This document shows positions 18,367-28,124 of a stretch of 64,000 nt of DNA, piece by piece (the stretch's first letter is position 1; each line of letters starts with the position of its first letter). This DNA is from Caulifigura coniformis (GTDB lineage: Bacteria; Planctomycetota; Planctomycetia; Planctomycetales; Planctomycetaceae), in assembly GCF_007745175.1 (NCBI RefSeq), contig NZ_CP036271.1:2128154-2192153 (forward strand), written 5' to 3'. The notes below the pieces were generated by a model. It was not told where the DNA came from. It ran no database searches and saw only the letters and a program-made list of their open reading frames with translations. The translations under genes and the position numbers were made by a program.

Positions 18367-18395
18367 TTGACACTGAGTCTCAGTATCCACATAGT
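18367..18395 (+). promoter_or_regulatory. Sigma-70-type promoter of the DUF1559 gene with a palindrome in the spacer
   Basis: A consensus -35 TTGACA (18367-18372) and CATAGT -10 (18390-18395) are separated by 17 bases. The palindrome ACTGAGTCTCAGT (18372-18384) starts in the -35 and fills most of the spacer, so a repressor could sit on it. The gene starts 63 bases downstream of the -10. Confidence 0.6.
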
Positions 18396-18458
18396 GCGGC
18401 CATGTCCCCTGCCGCCGCCAAATCCTCTCACCCCAAGCCATTGCCCCAGGCAGGTCCG

Positions 18459-19466
18459 ATGCAACGAAGTGGACTCCCCTCCCGATCCCGACGACACGGC
18501 TTCACCCTCATCGAACTCCTCGTCGTCATCGCCATCATCGCGATCCTGATCGCGCTCCTCCTCCCGGCCGTCCAGCAGGCACGCGAAGCCGCCCGCCGGA
18601 CGCAGTGCAAGAACAACATCAAGCAGATCGGGCTGGCGCTCCACAACTTCCACGACACCTACAACCACTTCCCTGCGTCAGTGAAGAATTCCGAGGAACT
18701 GGAAGTCGAACGGGCCTACCAGGCGTTCACCAGCGGAACAGCCTCGACCAACGCACCCACCGCCACCTATCCGACCGGCTTCATCGCGATTCTGCCGTTC
18801 CTCGAGAACGACGCGCTCGCAAAGAAGTGGGATCCGCTGAAGCCCCGCAACGACGCGACCGACGCCGATGGAGACGGCTACTCCAACGCCAAGCTGCAGC
18901 AGATGCTCATTCCGACGCTCATGTGCCCCACCATGGCCATGCCGTCCGGGCCGCTCTCTTCAGCGGAGAATCGTGCCCCCTGCAGCTTCATCTTCAACTC
19001 CGGCACAGTCGACTCACAGCTCTACGCGTACTGGTCCTACTACGGCTACACGTCGGAGCCGCGATACGACGGCGCGATCCCTCCGGTCCGCCTGGCACCG
19101 AAGGGAAGTTCCAACCCGAGCCCCAACGCCAACTATTCCAAGTTCCGCGACATCACGGATGGCACGTCCAACACGTTCGCGCTCGGCGAGACCGACTTCG
19201 CCCCCAACGGCAAGCCGTCGACCACCATGGGAGCCGTCTGGTCATACGGCTACATCTACACCAACGGCAGCACCTTCACGAAGCTTAACGCCAACAAACG
19301 CGACAACAGCTCCGCCAACTTCGGAGCCTTCCGCAGCCAGCATGTCGGCGGCGCCCACTTCCTGATGACGGACGGCTCGGTCCATTTCATCAGTGAAAAC
19401 ATCGACTTCCCGCTGTACCAGAAGCTCTCGACTCGCGATGGGGGTGAAGTCGCGAGCTTCCTGTAA
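18459..19466 (+). CDS. DUF1559 domain protein with a prepilin-like N terminus
   Basis: The 335-residue protein has the planctomycete signature N terminus: basic leader, [20 protein letters not shown] and [16 protein letters not shown], a prepilin-type cleavage site (G/F) and hydrophobic helix, followed by the conserved [22 protein letters not shown]1559 body with [10 protein letters not shown] follows, ending in [17 protein letters not shown]. These proteins are presumed pseudopilin-like envelope proteins, highly expanded in Planctomycetes, of unproven function. ATG 18459 has AGG upstream and gives the usual short leader. The gene has its own promoter and is followed by a terminator. Confidence 0.9.
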   Translation: MQRSGLPSRSRRHGFTLIELLVVIAIIAILIALLLPAVQQAREAARRTQCKNNIKQIGLALHNFHDTYNHFPASVKNSEELEVERAYQAFTSGTASTNAPTATYPTGFIAILPFLENDALAKKWDPLKPRNDATDADGDGYSNAKLQQMLIPTLMCPTMAMPSGPLSSAENRAPCSFIFNSGTVDSQLYAYWSYYGYTSEPRYDGAIPPVRLAPKGSSNPSPNANYSKFRDITDGTSNTFALGETDFAPNGKPSTTMGAVWSYGYIYTNGSTFTKLNANKRDNSSANFGAFRSQHVGGAHFLMTDGSVHFISENIDFPLYQKLSTRDGGEVASFL

Positions 19467-19481
19467 TGACGGAGTGCCCTT

Positions 19482-19526
19482 CGCTGCCGTCGCAGGGGGC
19501 GGCAGCGGACGGCGTCATTTTTTTTT
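19482..19526 (+). terminator. Rho-independent terminator after the DUF1559 gene
   Basis: CGCTGCCG (19482-19489) and CGGCAGCG (19500-19507) form the stem; flanking ATGACG and CGTCAT can extend it. A run of nine T (19518-19526) follows. Confidence 0.85.
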
Positions 19527-19602
19527 GTCCAACTTTCCATCGCTCATTGAGCAAGCAGATTTCGACGCCCTTTGTGGGCGCGATCGTCAGGCAGGCCGAG
19601 TC

Positions 19603-19974
19603 GTGTTCCGAGTCCATTGGCAGTGTGCGCTGTTCCGGGTCCCATACGGCGTTCATCGAGGGGCAGCGGGCTGCTGCCTCGCGATCACGGCTGCGTTCTT
19701 CAGTGCTGGATGCGGCTCGTCATCGACGGCCCTCGAAACGGCGCCTACTGACGTCCCTTCTCTCTCGACCCGACCGCTGACCGTCGAGATCTGGCAGGAG
19801 AGCACAGACCCCGAGAAGTACGCGCCGGAAACCCTGGCGCGACTTCGTGCGGAAGTCCCTGCGCTGAAATCGCTCGCGAACTGGAAGAAGTTCCACAGGG
19901 AGGTGGTTGTACCCGGCTTCCAGCGGGACGTGGCCGGAACCGGCGGCCCGTCGCCACCACCGTCGTCTGAATGA
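19603..19974 (+). CDS. Small lipoprotein, hypothetical
   Basis: From GTG 19603 the product has 123 residues with a hydrophobic export segment and a lipobox (FFSAGCGSS near residues 31-39), so it should be a lipid-anchored protein. The mature part is about 88 residues, with a helical region (PEKYAPETLARLRAEVPALKSL) and a Pro/Ser-rich end. An upstream ORF extension lies across the DUF1559 terminator and is not plausible. The family is not recognised; small lipoproteins of this kind often follow DUF1559 genes in Planctomycetes. The start is uncertain because no strong ribosome site is visible. Confidence 0.55.
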   Translation: MFRVHWQCALFRVPYGVHRGAAGCCLAITAAFFSAGCGSSSTALETAPTDVPSLSTRPLTVEIWQESTDPEKYAPETLARLRAEVPALKSLANWKKFHREVVVPGFQRDVAGTGGPSPPPSSE

Positions 19975-20005
19975 TTGACGGCCGGGCCGCGAACGCTGAT
20001 ATACA
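19975..20005 (+). promoter_or_regulatory. Candidate promoter of the kelch/EF-hand gene
   Basis: TTGACG (19975-19980) and TATACA (20000-20005) are separated by 19 bases, upstream of the GTG at 20046. The spacing is slightly long. Confidence 0.35.
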
Positions 20006-20045
20006 CACACTCTATCGTCCGAATTGCAGTCCCTGGGGACACACC

Positions 20046-22475
20046 GTGCATCGTCCGCATTTCCTGATCGCCGTCATCGCCGCGTTCGCCGTCGGCCTGC
20101 CAACCTCCGCCGAAGCGGCCAAAGACCTCCCGCCGATTCCGGAGGCCGTTTCCAGCTTCGGAGCGACCGTCGTCGGCAACCATGCGTACATCTTCGGCGG
20201 CCACATGGGTCGCGTCCCCGGAAACTCGAAGGATGGTCTGTCCCCCCATTTCGCGCGGATCGACCTGACGGATCCCGGGAAGGAGTGGGAAAGCCTGCCG
20301 ATGCATGAGTCGTCGCAGAGCCCCGGGCTCGTCGGCTGGAACGGAAAGGTCTATCGGGTGGGCGGGCTGAGCTTCCGCAACAGCAAGGGAGAAGACACCG
20401 CTTTCAACTCACTCGCGACGTTCGCCGTGTTCGACCCGGCGACGAAGGCCTGGACAGAACTGGAACCGCTGCCTGTTCCGCGCTCGTCGCTCGACGCCGC
20501 CGTCGTGGATGGCAAGCTGTACGTGGTCGGCGGCTGGAATCTTCAGGAAGCCGAGGCACAGAGCGCCCCGTGGCATGAAGAGGCTCTCGTCTTCGATCTC
20601 AGCAATGAGAAGGGAAGCTGGAAGACGATTGCGAAGCCGCCGTTCAAGACGCGGGCCCTCGCCGCGGCCGCCCACAACCACAAACTCTACGTGCTGGGCG
20701 GGATGCACAGCACGAACCAGACGACGAAGGACGTTCACGTTTACGACCCGAAAACCGACACCTGGACCCCAGGCCCAGAACTGGCCGGCGCCGACCAGTT
20801 TGGCGGCTTTGCGATCGCGGCATTCGGCTCGGAGGGGAAGCTGTATTACTCGGGCGGCTCGGGAACGGTTTACGAACTTAGTGAAAAAGGGGATCGCTGG
20901 AATCCCGTCGAACGTCTCCTGTTCTCGCGGATGTTTCACCGGCTCGTCGTCGGACCGAACGGCGACGTGATCGTGCTGGGAGGCGTCGGCGGCCGGACGT
21001 ACCTGTCGAACGTGGAGTCGGTCGAGGTGGCTCAGAAACCTGCCACGAAGCGGTCGGAATGGAGCGTGGAATTCCCTGGTCGGGCCCGCCATAGCCAGGC
21101 CCTGCTGGTCTCCGGCACGACGTTGTACGCTTTCGGAGGAAACTCCAGCACGGCCCCGCACGATTTCGAGAAAGAGAACTTCTGCAACGAGGCGTTCGCC
21201 TTCGATCTCGCCGGACGCAAGGTCGAAACGCTGGAGCCGATGCCGCATCCGATGCAGAGCGGAGCCGCGTTCCTGGCAGGCCCCCGGATCGACCAGTCAG
21301 TTTATCTCGTCGGCGGACTCGGACCGAATAGCGAAAAGGTCGGCGCCCTGGATCTCGTCCAGCAGTACCGCCTGCGGAGCAAATCGTGGTTCGAGGAAAC
21401 GAAGCACCTGCCAGCCGGCCGATCGATGTTCAACCTCGCGGTGCATGACCGCATGGCCTGGATCTTCGGCGGGAGCGCTGGTCGCGAGCTGGCGACACAG
21501 ACCTGGACCTGGGACCCGCAGAGCGGCCAGGACGCCGAGGTCGTCGAGCAGGCGGCAATTCCGACGCCTCGCCGTTCGTTCGGCGGGACGATGCTGGGTG
21601 GAAAATACTACGCAGTCGGCGGCCTCGGCGAGAAAACGTCGATCCTGCCGACGGCAAGCGTCTTCGATTTCAAAACGATGCAGTGGACCGACATCGCCTC
21701 ACCGAAACATGCTCGCGTGTTCCCGAATCTCGCGGCAGCGGGCGGCAAGCTGTACCTGTCGGGCGGCTTCGCGAAGGTCGACGGGCACTTCGCGAGCGCC
21801 ACGGCCATCGAAGTTTACGATCCGGAGTCGAACACCTGGTCGGTCGCCTTCGAAGAGCTGGCCCCGAGACTGGCGAGGATGTCGCTCGTCAGCCTGCAGG
21901 ATCGACTGTTGTTTTACAGCGTCGACGCCGACAAGGCCGGCCTGGCCCATTTCGTCCTGATCGATCCAAATCCGCAGACCGTTGGTTACGGCGAAGCGCC
22001 CGCGCAGCCGGAAGAACGGAGCGCGGGAGCGGAACTGGCCGCCCAACTGAAGGCACTCGACAAGAACGGAGATGGCAACGTCGCGGCCGATGAAGTCGGC
22101 GAACGTTACAAACGGCTCATCGCGCGAATCGACGCCAACAAGGACGGGTCGGCCTCCGCAGAGGAAATCGCCGCCTTCACAAAGGCGGAAGATGAGAAAG
22201 CCGCTTCGCCCACCGCGGGCGGCCCTCGCGGAGCAGGCGGTGGTGGAGGCGACCCGACGGCTATGGTCACCCGCACGCTCGAGGAGAACGACAAGGACCG
22301 TGACGGAGTCCTCAAGGAAGACGAAATCCCGGCACGGATGAAAAACAACCTCGAACGGATCGACACCAACAAGGATGGCGCGATCGACCGGGCCGAACTG
22401 GAAGCAATGTTCAAGTCGTTTCGCGGTCGCGGCGAGGGGCGTGGAACCGGCGCAGGCGCTTCGCGGCCCAATTGA
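20046..22475 (+). CDS. Secreted kelch beta-propeller protein with C-terminal EF-hand repeats
   Basis: The 809-residue protein starts at GTG 20046 (GGGGA eight bases upstream) with a signal peptide (FLIAVIAAFAVGLPTSAEAA). Eleven kelch-type GG doublets follow (YIFGGH, YVVGGW, YVLGGM, YAFGGN, YLVGGL, YAVGGL, YLSGGF and others), enough for about two beta-propellers. Near residues 672, 696, 749 and 774 are four EF-hand loops (DKNGDGNVAADE, DANKDGSASAEE, DKDRDGVLKEDE, DTNKDGAIDRAE), each with acids at the calcium positions. A calcium-binding secreted or surface protein is indicated; the ligand of the propeller is unknown. It is the first of three same-strand genes with ApbE and PepSY. Confidence 0.85.
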   Translation: MHRPHFLIAVIAAFAVGLPTSAEAAKDLPPIPEAVSSFGATVVGNHAYIFGGHMGRVPGNSKDGLSPHFARIDLTDPGKEWESLPMHESSQSPGLVGWNGKVYRVGGLSFRNSKGEDTAFNSLATFAVFDPATKAWTELEPLPVPRSSLDAAVVDGKLYVVGGWNLQEAEAQSAPWHEEALVFDLSNEKGSWKTIAKPPFKTRALAAAAHNHKLYVLGGMHSTNQTTKDVHVYDPKTDTWTPGPELAGADQFGGFAIAAFGSEGKLYYSGGSGTVYELSEKGDRWNPVERLLFSRMFHRLVVGPNGDVIVLGGVGGRTYLSNVESVEVAQKPATKRSEWSVEFPGRARHSQALLVSGTTLYAFGGNSSTAPHDFEKENFCNEAFAFDLAGRKVETLEPMPHPMQSGAAFLAGPRIDQSVYLVGGLGPNSEKVGALDLVQQYRLRSKSWFEETKHLPAGRSMFNLAVHDRMAWIFGGSAGRELATQTWTWDPQSGQDAEVVEQAAIPTPRRSFGGTMLGGKYYAVGGLGEKTSILPTASVFDFKTMQWTDIASPKHARVFPNLAAAGGKLYLSGGFAKVDGHFASATAIEVYDPESNTWSVAFEELAPRLARMSLVSLQDRLLFYSVDADKAGLAHFVLIDPNPQTVGYGEAPAQPEERSAGAELAAQLKALDKNGDGNVAADEVGERYKRLIARIDANKDGSASAEEIAAFTKAEDEKAASPTAGGPRGAGGGGGDPTAMVTRTLEENDKDRDGVLKEDEIPARMKNNLERIDTNKDGAIDRAELEAMFKSFRGRGEGRGTGAGASRPN

Positions 22476-22529
22476 CACTCGACCGCGTCTTACGAAGACA
22501 TTCACAACGAACGACATCGAGGAAGCAGG

Positions 22530-24092
22530 ATGACGGCGTACGGCAGAATCTTTTGTGGAATGCTCGCGGTCGCAGCCGCGGTGGTCTCGGCGGCCCCGGC
22601 CCTGGCCGCAGATCGCTACGCGTTCCAGCACGATTTCGTGCTCGGGACGTCGCTCGATCTCGAGATCGTGGCCGACTCGGAACAGGCGGCCTCCGCCGCC
22701 GAGTCGCTGCTCCTCGCCGAGATCAACCGGCTCGCCGGCATCTTCAGCACCTATGACGCCAACAGCGAACTCAGCCGCTGGCAGTCGGCCGTCGGTGTTC
22801 CCGCGGCGGTCTCCAGCGAACTGTTCGAGGCCCTCGCCGCCTGCGAACGCTGGCACGAAGTGAGTCGCGGCGCCTTCAATCCCGCCGCCGCGTCACTCAC
22901 CGCCATCTGGCAGCAGGCCCAGCGGGAGCAGCGTCTTCCCTCGGCCGACGAACTGGCCCGATGCGTCGACGCCATCGAGCGGCCGCAGTGGACGCTCGAC
23001 CCCGCCACCCGCACCGCGACGCGCCTGACGAACGGCCCGCTCTCGCTCGACGCCATCGCCAAGGGCGGCATCGTCGACCGGGCCGTCGCGAAAGCCCTGG
23101 CGGCTCCCGGCGTACGCGGAATCATGGCCTGCATTGGCGGCGACCTGCGTGCCGCTGGCGACATTGAGATGGTCGTGAACGTCGCCGATCCCCATCACGA
23201 CGAGGTCAACGCCGCGCCTCTCTGCTCGATCGTGCTGAAAGACGCCGGCCTCGCCACCAGCGGCAACTACCGCCGCGGCTTCGACATTGCCGGGCGCCAC
23301 TGGTCGCACATCCTCGACCCGCGGACAGGCCAGCCCGCGAATTCGACGGCTGGTGTGACGGTCATTGCCGAATCAACGGAAACGGCCGATGCCCTGGCGA
23401 CGATGTTCAGCGTGCTCACGCCGGCGGAAGTCGCGGACGTCGCCGGCACACTCTCCGGAGTCGACTACCTGCTCGTCACCGAACAAGGTCGCCAGATTCC
23501 CAGCCCCGGCTGGACCCGCCGCGTGCAAGCGGCGAAAGCGGCCTCGTTGCTCGCCCAGGCCGAGGCAAAGCCGCCGGCGGCGAAATCCGAACTGCTCGAA
23601 CTGGTCGTCAACTTCGAGCTCAACAAGCCCAGCGAAGAGCAGTACCGACGCCCGTACGTGGCCGTCTGGATGGAAGACGCGGATGGATTCCCGGTCCGAA
23701 CGGCGGTCCTGTGGATGCAGACGAAACAGCCCGGCCCGCGCTGGCACCGCGACCTGCTGCGGTGGTTCAAGAACGATCGCGTGCGCAAACTGGCGGACGA
23801 GAAAGACCTGATCGGCGTGATTTCCGGAGCGACGCGCGGTCCTGGCGAATACAAGGCGGTGTTTGATGGCCTGGACGATGCAGGCAAGCCGCTGAAGCCC
23901 GGGAAGTACACGCTCTACATCGAAGCCGCCCGCGAACACGGCACCTACCAGCTGATCCGTCACCCACTCCAGCTCGGCGCCGAGCCGATCCCGGAAGCCA
24001 AGCTCAAGAGTAATGTCGAAATCAAGTCCGCCTCCGTCGAGTACCGCAAGCCGCAACCCGCCAGGCCCGACGGCAGCCAGCCCGCTTCCTGA
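22530..24092 (+). CDS. ApbE-type FAD:protein FMN transferase fused to DUF2271
   Basis: ApbE attaches FMN covalently to Thr/Ser of exported flavoproteins. The 520-residue protein has a signal peptide (to about residue 27), then the ApbE domain with SLDAIAKGGIVDRAVAKAL (Mg/FAD-binding) and HILDPRTGQPAN, and a C-terminal DUF2271 domain (about 350-500, AKSELLELVVNFELNKP to GKYTLYIEAAREHG). DUF2271 is found with ApbE and PepSY proteins in periplasmic redox clusters. Spacing to the upstream gene is 54 bases and to the PepSY gene 34. No obvious flavoprotein substrate lies in the window. Confidence 0.88.
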   Translation: MTAYGRIFCGMLAVAAAVVSAAPALAADRYAFQHDFVLGTSLDLEIVADSEQAASAAESLLLAEINRLAGIFSTYDANSELSRWQSAVGVPAAVSSELFEALAACERWHEVSRGAFNPAAASLTAIWQQAQREQRLPSADELARCVDAIERPQWTLDPATRTATRLTNGPLSLDAIAKGGIVDRAVAKALAAPGVRGIMACIGGDLRAAGDIEMVVNVADPHHDEVNAAPLCSIVLKDAGLATSGNYRRGFDIAGRHWSHILDPRTGQPANSTAGVTVIAESTETADALATMFSVLTPAEVADVAGTLSGVDYLLVTEQGRQIPSPGWTRRVQAAKAASLLAQAEAKPPAAKSELLELVVNFELNKPSEEQYRRPYVAVWMEDADGFPVRTAVLWMQTKQPGPRWHRDLLRWFKNDRVRKLADEKDLIGVISGATRGPGEYKAVFDGLDDAGKPLKPGKYTLYIEAAREHGTYQLIRHPLQLGAEPIPEAKLKSNVEIKSASVEYRKPQPARPDGSQPAS

Positions 24093-24126
24093 GGGACTGC
24101 GGACGCCCGCGCATCGCGACGGTCCC

Positions 24127-24786
24127 GTGAAACGGCGGCACAGCCCGTTCTACACGTGGTTTGCCGCCACGATGCGCTGGCTGCACATCTACGTCTCCCT
24201 TGTCGGGTTCACGGCACTCCTGTTCTTCGCAGTGACGGGCATCACGCTGAACCACCCGACGTGGCTGGGGGGCGATGCGCAGCACGTCACCGATTTTGAT
24301 GGAACGATCCCGGAAGCGGTTCTCCCCCGGAAACCGCTCGAAGCGGCAACCGAAAGTGAATCGACCAGCGATGCGGAAGAGGGCGGCGACGATGGCGTCG
24401 ACCGCCTGGCCGTGGCCGAGCATCTGCGCGCAACGCATTCGTTGCGCGGCAAGGTGAGCGAATTCCGCGTCGATGACACCGAGTGCATGGTCCTCTTCCG
24501 CGGCCCGGCGTATGCCGCGGATGCGTACCTCGATCGCGCGACCGGAAAATACACCGTCACGCAAACCGCGATGGGTCTCGTCGCCCTGATGAACGATCTC
24601 CACAAGGGACGCGATTCCGGACAAACCTGGTCACTCGTGATCGACATCAGCGGCGTGCTGATGATCGTTGTCTCGATCACGGGCCTCGTCCTGGTGTTCT
24701 ACCTCAGACGCCGGAAACGCTCCGGACTGATCTCCGTCGTCGTGGGAACGTTCATCCTCATCGGCGCCTACTACTTCGGCGTCTGA
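24127..24786 (+). CDS. PepSY-associated transmembrane protein
   Basis: From GTG 24127 the 219-residue product has a cytoplasmic start, a first helix (WLHIYVSLVGFTALLFFAVTG), a periplasmic acidic loop with a PepSY-like domain, and two C-terminal helices (about residues 172-215). The pattern MRWLHIYVSLVGF and LMNDLHKGRDSGQTWSLVIDISGV is typical of planctomycete and proteobacterial PepSY-TM proteins. These are linked to ferric or flavin reduction in the envelope. The gene is 34 bases after the ApbE gene, and the two are probably cotranscribed. The longer ORF start at 24013 overlaps ApbE and lacks support. Confidence 0.8.
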   Translation: MKRRHSPFYTWFAATMRWLHIYVSLVGFTALLFFAVTGITLNHPTWLGGDAQHVTDFDGTIPEAVLPRKPLEAATESESTSDAEEGGDDGVDRLAVAEHLRATHSLRGKVSEFRVDDTECMVLFRGPAYAADAYLDRATGKYTVTQTAMGLVALMNDLHKGRDSGQTWSLVIDISGVLMIVVSITGLVLVFYLRRRKRSGLISVVVGTFILIGAYYFGV

Positions 24787-24794
24787 CGCGAACG

Positions 24795-26111
24795 TCAGGC
24801 CTCGATCTCGAATCCCTTCCGCTGTTCGCGCGCCAGCCAGGTATTGGCCTCATCGTCCCCGACGAACCGCTCCGCCTCCGGGTCCCATTTCAGCGGACGC
24901 CCCAGCCGCATCGAGATGTTGCCCAGGTGGCACGTCGTCGCCGAACGGTGCTGGCTGACGACATCGGACAGCGGCCTCTTCCTCGAGGCCACGCAGTCGA
25001 AGAAGTTCCCCATGTGGTTGATGATCGCATCCAGCTTGCCCGTGCGGATAGGCCGGTCGAGATTGTCGGCTCCGTAGAGCGTGAAGTCCCCCCGGTCGAG
25101 CGGCCTCGCTTTCAGCTCATCAACGGGCGCGCCGGCGACAGTCCCCCGATTTACGAAGACGCGCCCTGCGGTCCCTTCAAACATCACTCCGTTCCGCCCC
25201 TCGTCGAGAACTTCCATCTCCACGCCATTCGCGTAGCGGTACTTCACCTGGTAGTCGACGGCGACGTTGTACCCGTCGGCGACCTGCGGCAACCGGCAGC
25301 GCCCGTCGATCTCGACGGGGCCCGAGTTGTCCATTCCGATCCCCCACTGCGCAATGTCGATGTGGTGCGCGCCCCAGTCCGTCATCTGCCCGCCCGAATA
25401 CTCGTACCACCACCGGAAGGTGTAGTGGCTCCGTTCGGCGATGTAGGGCACGTCCGGCGTCTGCCCCTGCCAGAGGTTCCAGTTGAGGTTCGACGGAACC
25501 GGCACGCGTGCAAACGGCCCCCCCGTCTTGTTCTTGCCGAGGATCACCGTCACCTTCTGCAATGTGCCGATCCGCCCGCCGCGCACGAGTTCACACGCCA
25601 GCCGGAAGTTGTGGTCGCTGCGCTGCCAAGAACCCACCTGCACGACCCGACCCGATTTCTGCACCGCCCGGCAAAGCGCCTTCCCCTCGTCGACCGTCAG
25701 CGTCAGCGGCTTCTCGCAATACACGTCTTTCCCGGCCCGGACGGCGTCGATCACCATCGCTGTATGCCAGTGATCGGGCGAGCCGATCGTCACGACATCG
25801 ATGTCCGGCCTCTGCAGCATGTCCTGGTACTGCTCGAACAGGGCCGCCTTCCCGCCGAACTGGGCCTTCGCCTTTTCCGCGATGTCCCGATCAACGTCGC
25901 AGATGGCGACGATGTCGCCATGCGCCTGGGCTTTGTCGGCGATCACCGAGCCCTGATACTTCATGCCGATGCTGGCGATCCGGAATCGCTCGTTGGGTGA
26001 TCGCGTCGCCGGCTGCGCCGCGCTGAACGAATACGGGACGAACACGCCGGCTGCCGCGAGACCGGCCGAAGCCTTCAGAAAACGTCGACGAGATTGGAAC
26101 GACTGCGTCAC
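24795..26111 (-). CDS. Tat-exported Gfo/Idh/MocA family oxidoreductase
   Basis: The 438-residue protein has a twin-arginine signal ([18 protein letters not shown]), a Rossmann fold with [12 protein letters not shown], and the family motifs [16 protein letters not shown] and [16 protein letters not shown]. Gfo/Idh/MocA enzymes use NAD(P) bound in the enzyme to oxidise or reduce sugars and related compounds. Planctomycetes have many secreted members. GTG 26111 has GGGGAG seven bases upstream; the longer ORF begins before the twin-arginine region without a site. It is divergent from the sulfatase cluster by 444 bases. The substrate is unknown; glycan-derived sugar is inferred. Confidence 0.88.
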   Translation of the reverse strand: MTQSFQSRRRFLKASAGLAAAGVFVPYSFSAAQPATRSPNERFRIASIGMKYQGSVIADKAQAHGDIVAICDVDRDIAEKAKAQFGGKAALFEQYQDMLQRPDIDVVTIGSPDHWHTAMVIDAVRAGKDVYCEKPLTLTVDEGKALCRAVQKSGRVVQVGSWQRSDHNFRLACELVRGGRIGTLQKVTVILGKNKTGGPFARVPVPSNLNWNLWQGQTPDVPYIAERSHYTFRWWYEYSGGQMTDWGAHHIDIAQWGIGMDNSGPVEIDGRCRLPQVADGYNVAVDYQVKYRYANGVEMEVLDEGRNGVMFEGTAGRVFVNRGTVAGAPVDELKARPLDRGDFTLYGADNLDRPIRTGKLDAIINHMGNFFDCVASRKRPLSDVVSQHRSATTCHLGNISMRLGRPLKWDPEAERFVGDDEANTWLAREQRKGFEIEA

Positions 26112-26555
26112 GAATCCACTCCCCGAGAAACTGCGGCCACGCTCGGAACAGCAGGTTCCAGGCATTTTGCCGCCGGGCCGTACTTTCGATCACGAAATGA
26201 GCCTAACGCAGATGGGATTTCGGAGCGAAGTGTTTCCAGAAAACAGTCGCAGAAACCCGGGAGGCGCCGGGGAGGAAAGGCCCTACGCGCGCAACCCTCC
26301 ACGACACAGTGGAGGGATCATGAATGTCATCACTGTTCACCACGTCGCTCACCGACACGCCGCCACCGTTCCGGAGGCATTGTCGCCACAAACCAGCTCT
26401 CGCCATGCCTCTCTGGAACTTCAGTGGGAAAAAAGGCCAGAGGGATGCACCACACGTCCGAGCGCGCTTCTTGCTCCACCGGGCAACAGCAGTCGCGTGA
26501 CGCGCCAGGGCGTCGTCGCGTAGAACGGTGTTTAAGCGTCGCAACCGGAGTCGCC
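26112..26555. other. Divergent intergenic region between the oxidoreductase and sulfatase genes
   Basis: These 444 bases should hold both promoters. CCCTCCAC (26295-26302) and GTGGAGGG (26309-26316) form an 8-bp perfect stem with a six-base loop. I see no convincing -35/-10 pair. An ORF at 26320 (67 codons) has no protein-like features. Confidence 0.5.
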
Positions 26556-28124
26556 ATGAGGAAGTTATTGTTGCTGCTCGTTTCCGCGGTGAGTGTCTGG
26601 ACGGCCGAGTGCTTCGCCGCGGAGACTTGGCCCAACATCCTGTTTGCCATCGCCGATGACTGGGGAGCGCACGCCGGCGCCTATGGCACGACGTGGGTGA
26701 AAACGCCCGCGTTCGACCGCGTCGCCCGGGAAGGCCTTCTCTTCAGGAACGCCTACACCCCTGTCGCCAAATGCGCTCCCTCACGGGCCATCGTGCTCAC
26801 CGGCCGGCATGCCTGGCAGAATGAAGAGGCCGGAAATCACATGGCTTACTTCCCGGCCAAGCTGACCAGCTGGCCTGAAGTGCTCGTCCGGAGCGGCTGG
26901 CACATGGGCATCACAGGCAAAGGCTGGGGGCCTGGCATTGCCAACGATGCCGACGGCAAGCCCCGACAGATCACGGGCAAGCCGTTCAACCGCCGCAAGG
27001 CGGAGGGCCCCACGAAGAGCATCGGCAACAACGACTACGCGGCCAACTTCGTCGATTTTCTCGATGCCCGCCCCGAGGGGGCTCCTTGGTGTTTCTGGTA
27101 TGGGAGCACCGAGCCGCATCGCGGCTACGAGTTCCAGTCCGGAGTGATGAAGGGGGGCAAAAAGCTCGCCGACGTGTCTCGGGTTCCCGGCTACTGGCCC
27201 GATGAGGACACAGTCCGGCACGACATGCTCGACTATGCCTTCGAAGTCGAGCACACCGACTCGCACCTCGGCCGCATGCTGGCGGAACTCGAGAAACGCC
27301 AGCTGCTCGACTCGACGCTGATCATCGTCACCAGCGACCACGGTATGCCCTTCCCGCGTGTGAAAGGGTATGCCTATCTCGACTCCAATCACGTCCCGCT
27401 GGCGATCCGCTGGCCCGGCGGCATTCCCAGCGGCGGCCGCCTGATTGATGACTTCGTCGACTTCACCGACATTGCCGCGACAATGCTCGACTACGCGGGG
27501 ATCCCCGCGGCGAAAGCCGGGATGCAGCCAATGACCGGAAAGAGCTGGCGTCCGCTCCTGGAGAGCGACAGAAGCGGACGCATCCTGGCTGAACGCGACC
27601 ACGTGCTCGTCGGAAAGGAGCGCACCGACGTCGGCCGCCCGCACGACTGGGGCTATCCCATTCGCGGCATCGTGACGGCCGACTATCTGCTCCTGAAGAA
27701 CTACGAGCCCTCACGCTGGCCCGCCGGCAATCCCGAGACGGGATACCTCGATACGGATGGCAGCCCGACCAAGTCATTGATTCTCGAACGAGGACGCAAG
27801 GATCGCCACGACACGTTCTGGAATCTCAATTTCGGACGCCGTCCCGCGGACGAAGTCTACGACCTGCGGACCGATCCCGACTGCGTGAAGAACCTCGCGG
27901 CCGATCCTGGCCGGCAGAGGATTGCGGCAACACTGCGCGAGCGGATGGAGAATCAGCTCAGGTCACAGGGAGATCCGCGCCAGTTCGGAGACGGCCGCGT
28001 GTTTGATGAATACAAGCCGACGAACGGCGTCGGCTTCTACGACAGATACCTGCGGGGCGAGAATCCACCGGCGGGGTGGGTCAACAAATCCGACTTCGAA
28101 CCAGGGCCGCTCGACACACCATGA
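26556..28124 (+). CDS. Secreted sulfatase (arylsulfatase-like), sulfatase 1
   Basis: Sulfatases hydrolyse sulfate esters through a formylglycine made from Cys or Ser. The 522-residue protein has a signal peptide, the metal-binding N-terminal [18 protein letters not shown], and the CAPSR core (C73) converted to formylglycine. Later [12 protein letters not shown]-like metal-binding text ([18 protein letters not shown]) and an NLAADP-like C-terminal domain follow. ATG 26556 has GGAG upstream. It is the first gene of a run joined by ATGA overlaps. The enzyme that would mature the Cys (FGE or anSME) is not in the window. The S1 subfamily and substrate cannot be assigned. Confidence 0.93.
   Translation: MRKLLLLLVSAVSVWTAECFAAETWPNILFAIADDWGAHAGAYGTTWVKTPAFDRVAREGLLFRNAYTPVAKCAPSRAIVLTGRHAWQNEEAGNHMAYFPAKLTSWPEVLVRSGWHMGITGKGWGPGIANDADGKPRQITGKPFNRRKAEGPTKSIGNNDYAANFVDFLDARPEGAPWCFWYGSTEPHRGYEFQSGVMKGGKKLADVSRVPGYWPDEDTVRHDMLDYAFEVEHTDSHLGRMLAELEKRQLLDSTLIIVTSDHGMPFPRVKGYAYLDSNHVPLAIRWPGGIPSGGRLIDDFVDFTDIAATMLDYAGIPAAKAGMQPMTGKSWRPLLESDRSGRILAERDHVLVGKERTDVGRPHDWGYPIRGIVTADYLLLKNYEPSRWPAGNPETGYLDTDGSPTKSLILERGRKDRHDTFWNLNFGRRPADEVYDLRTDPDCVKNLAADPGRQRIAATLRERMENQLRSQGDPRQFGDGRVFDEYKPTNGVGFYDRYLRGENPPAGWVNKSDFEPGPLDTP

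Larger units (their letters stand above)
17849..18458. other. Intergenic region between nuoD and the DUF1559 gene
   Basis: These 610 bases hold the nuoD hairpin, a second strong hairpin at 18173-18201 and the DUF1559 promoter at 18367-18395. An ORF of 70 codons at 18158 has a purine-rich upstream stretch but no protein-like composition and spans the hairpin, so I did not call it. Confidence 0.5.

Noticed and set aside
18158-18370. 70-codon ORF with a purine-rich upstream stretch
   Set aside because: It spans an 11-bp inverted repeat, has Pro/Arg-rich noncoding-like composition and no recognisable features.
26320-26523. 67-codon ORF in the divergent gap before the sulfatases
   Set aside because: No ribosome site or protein-like pattern; probably chance in GC-rich DNA.
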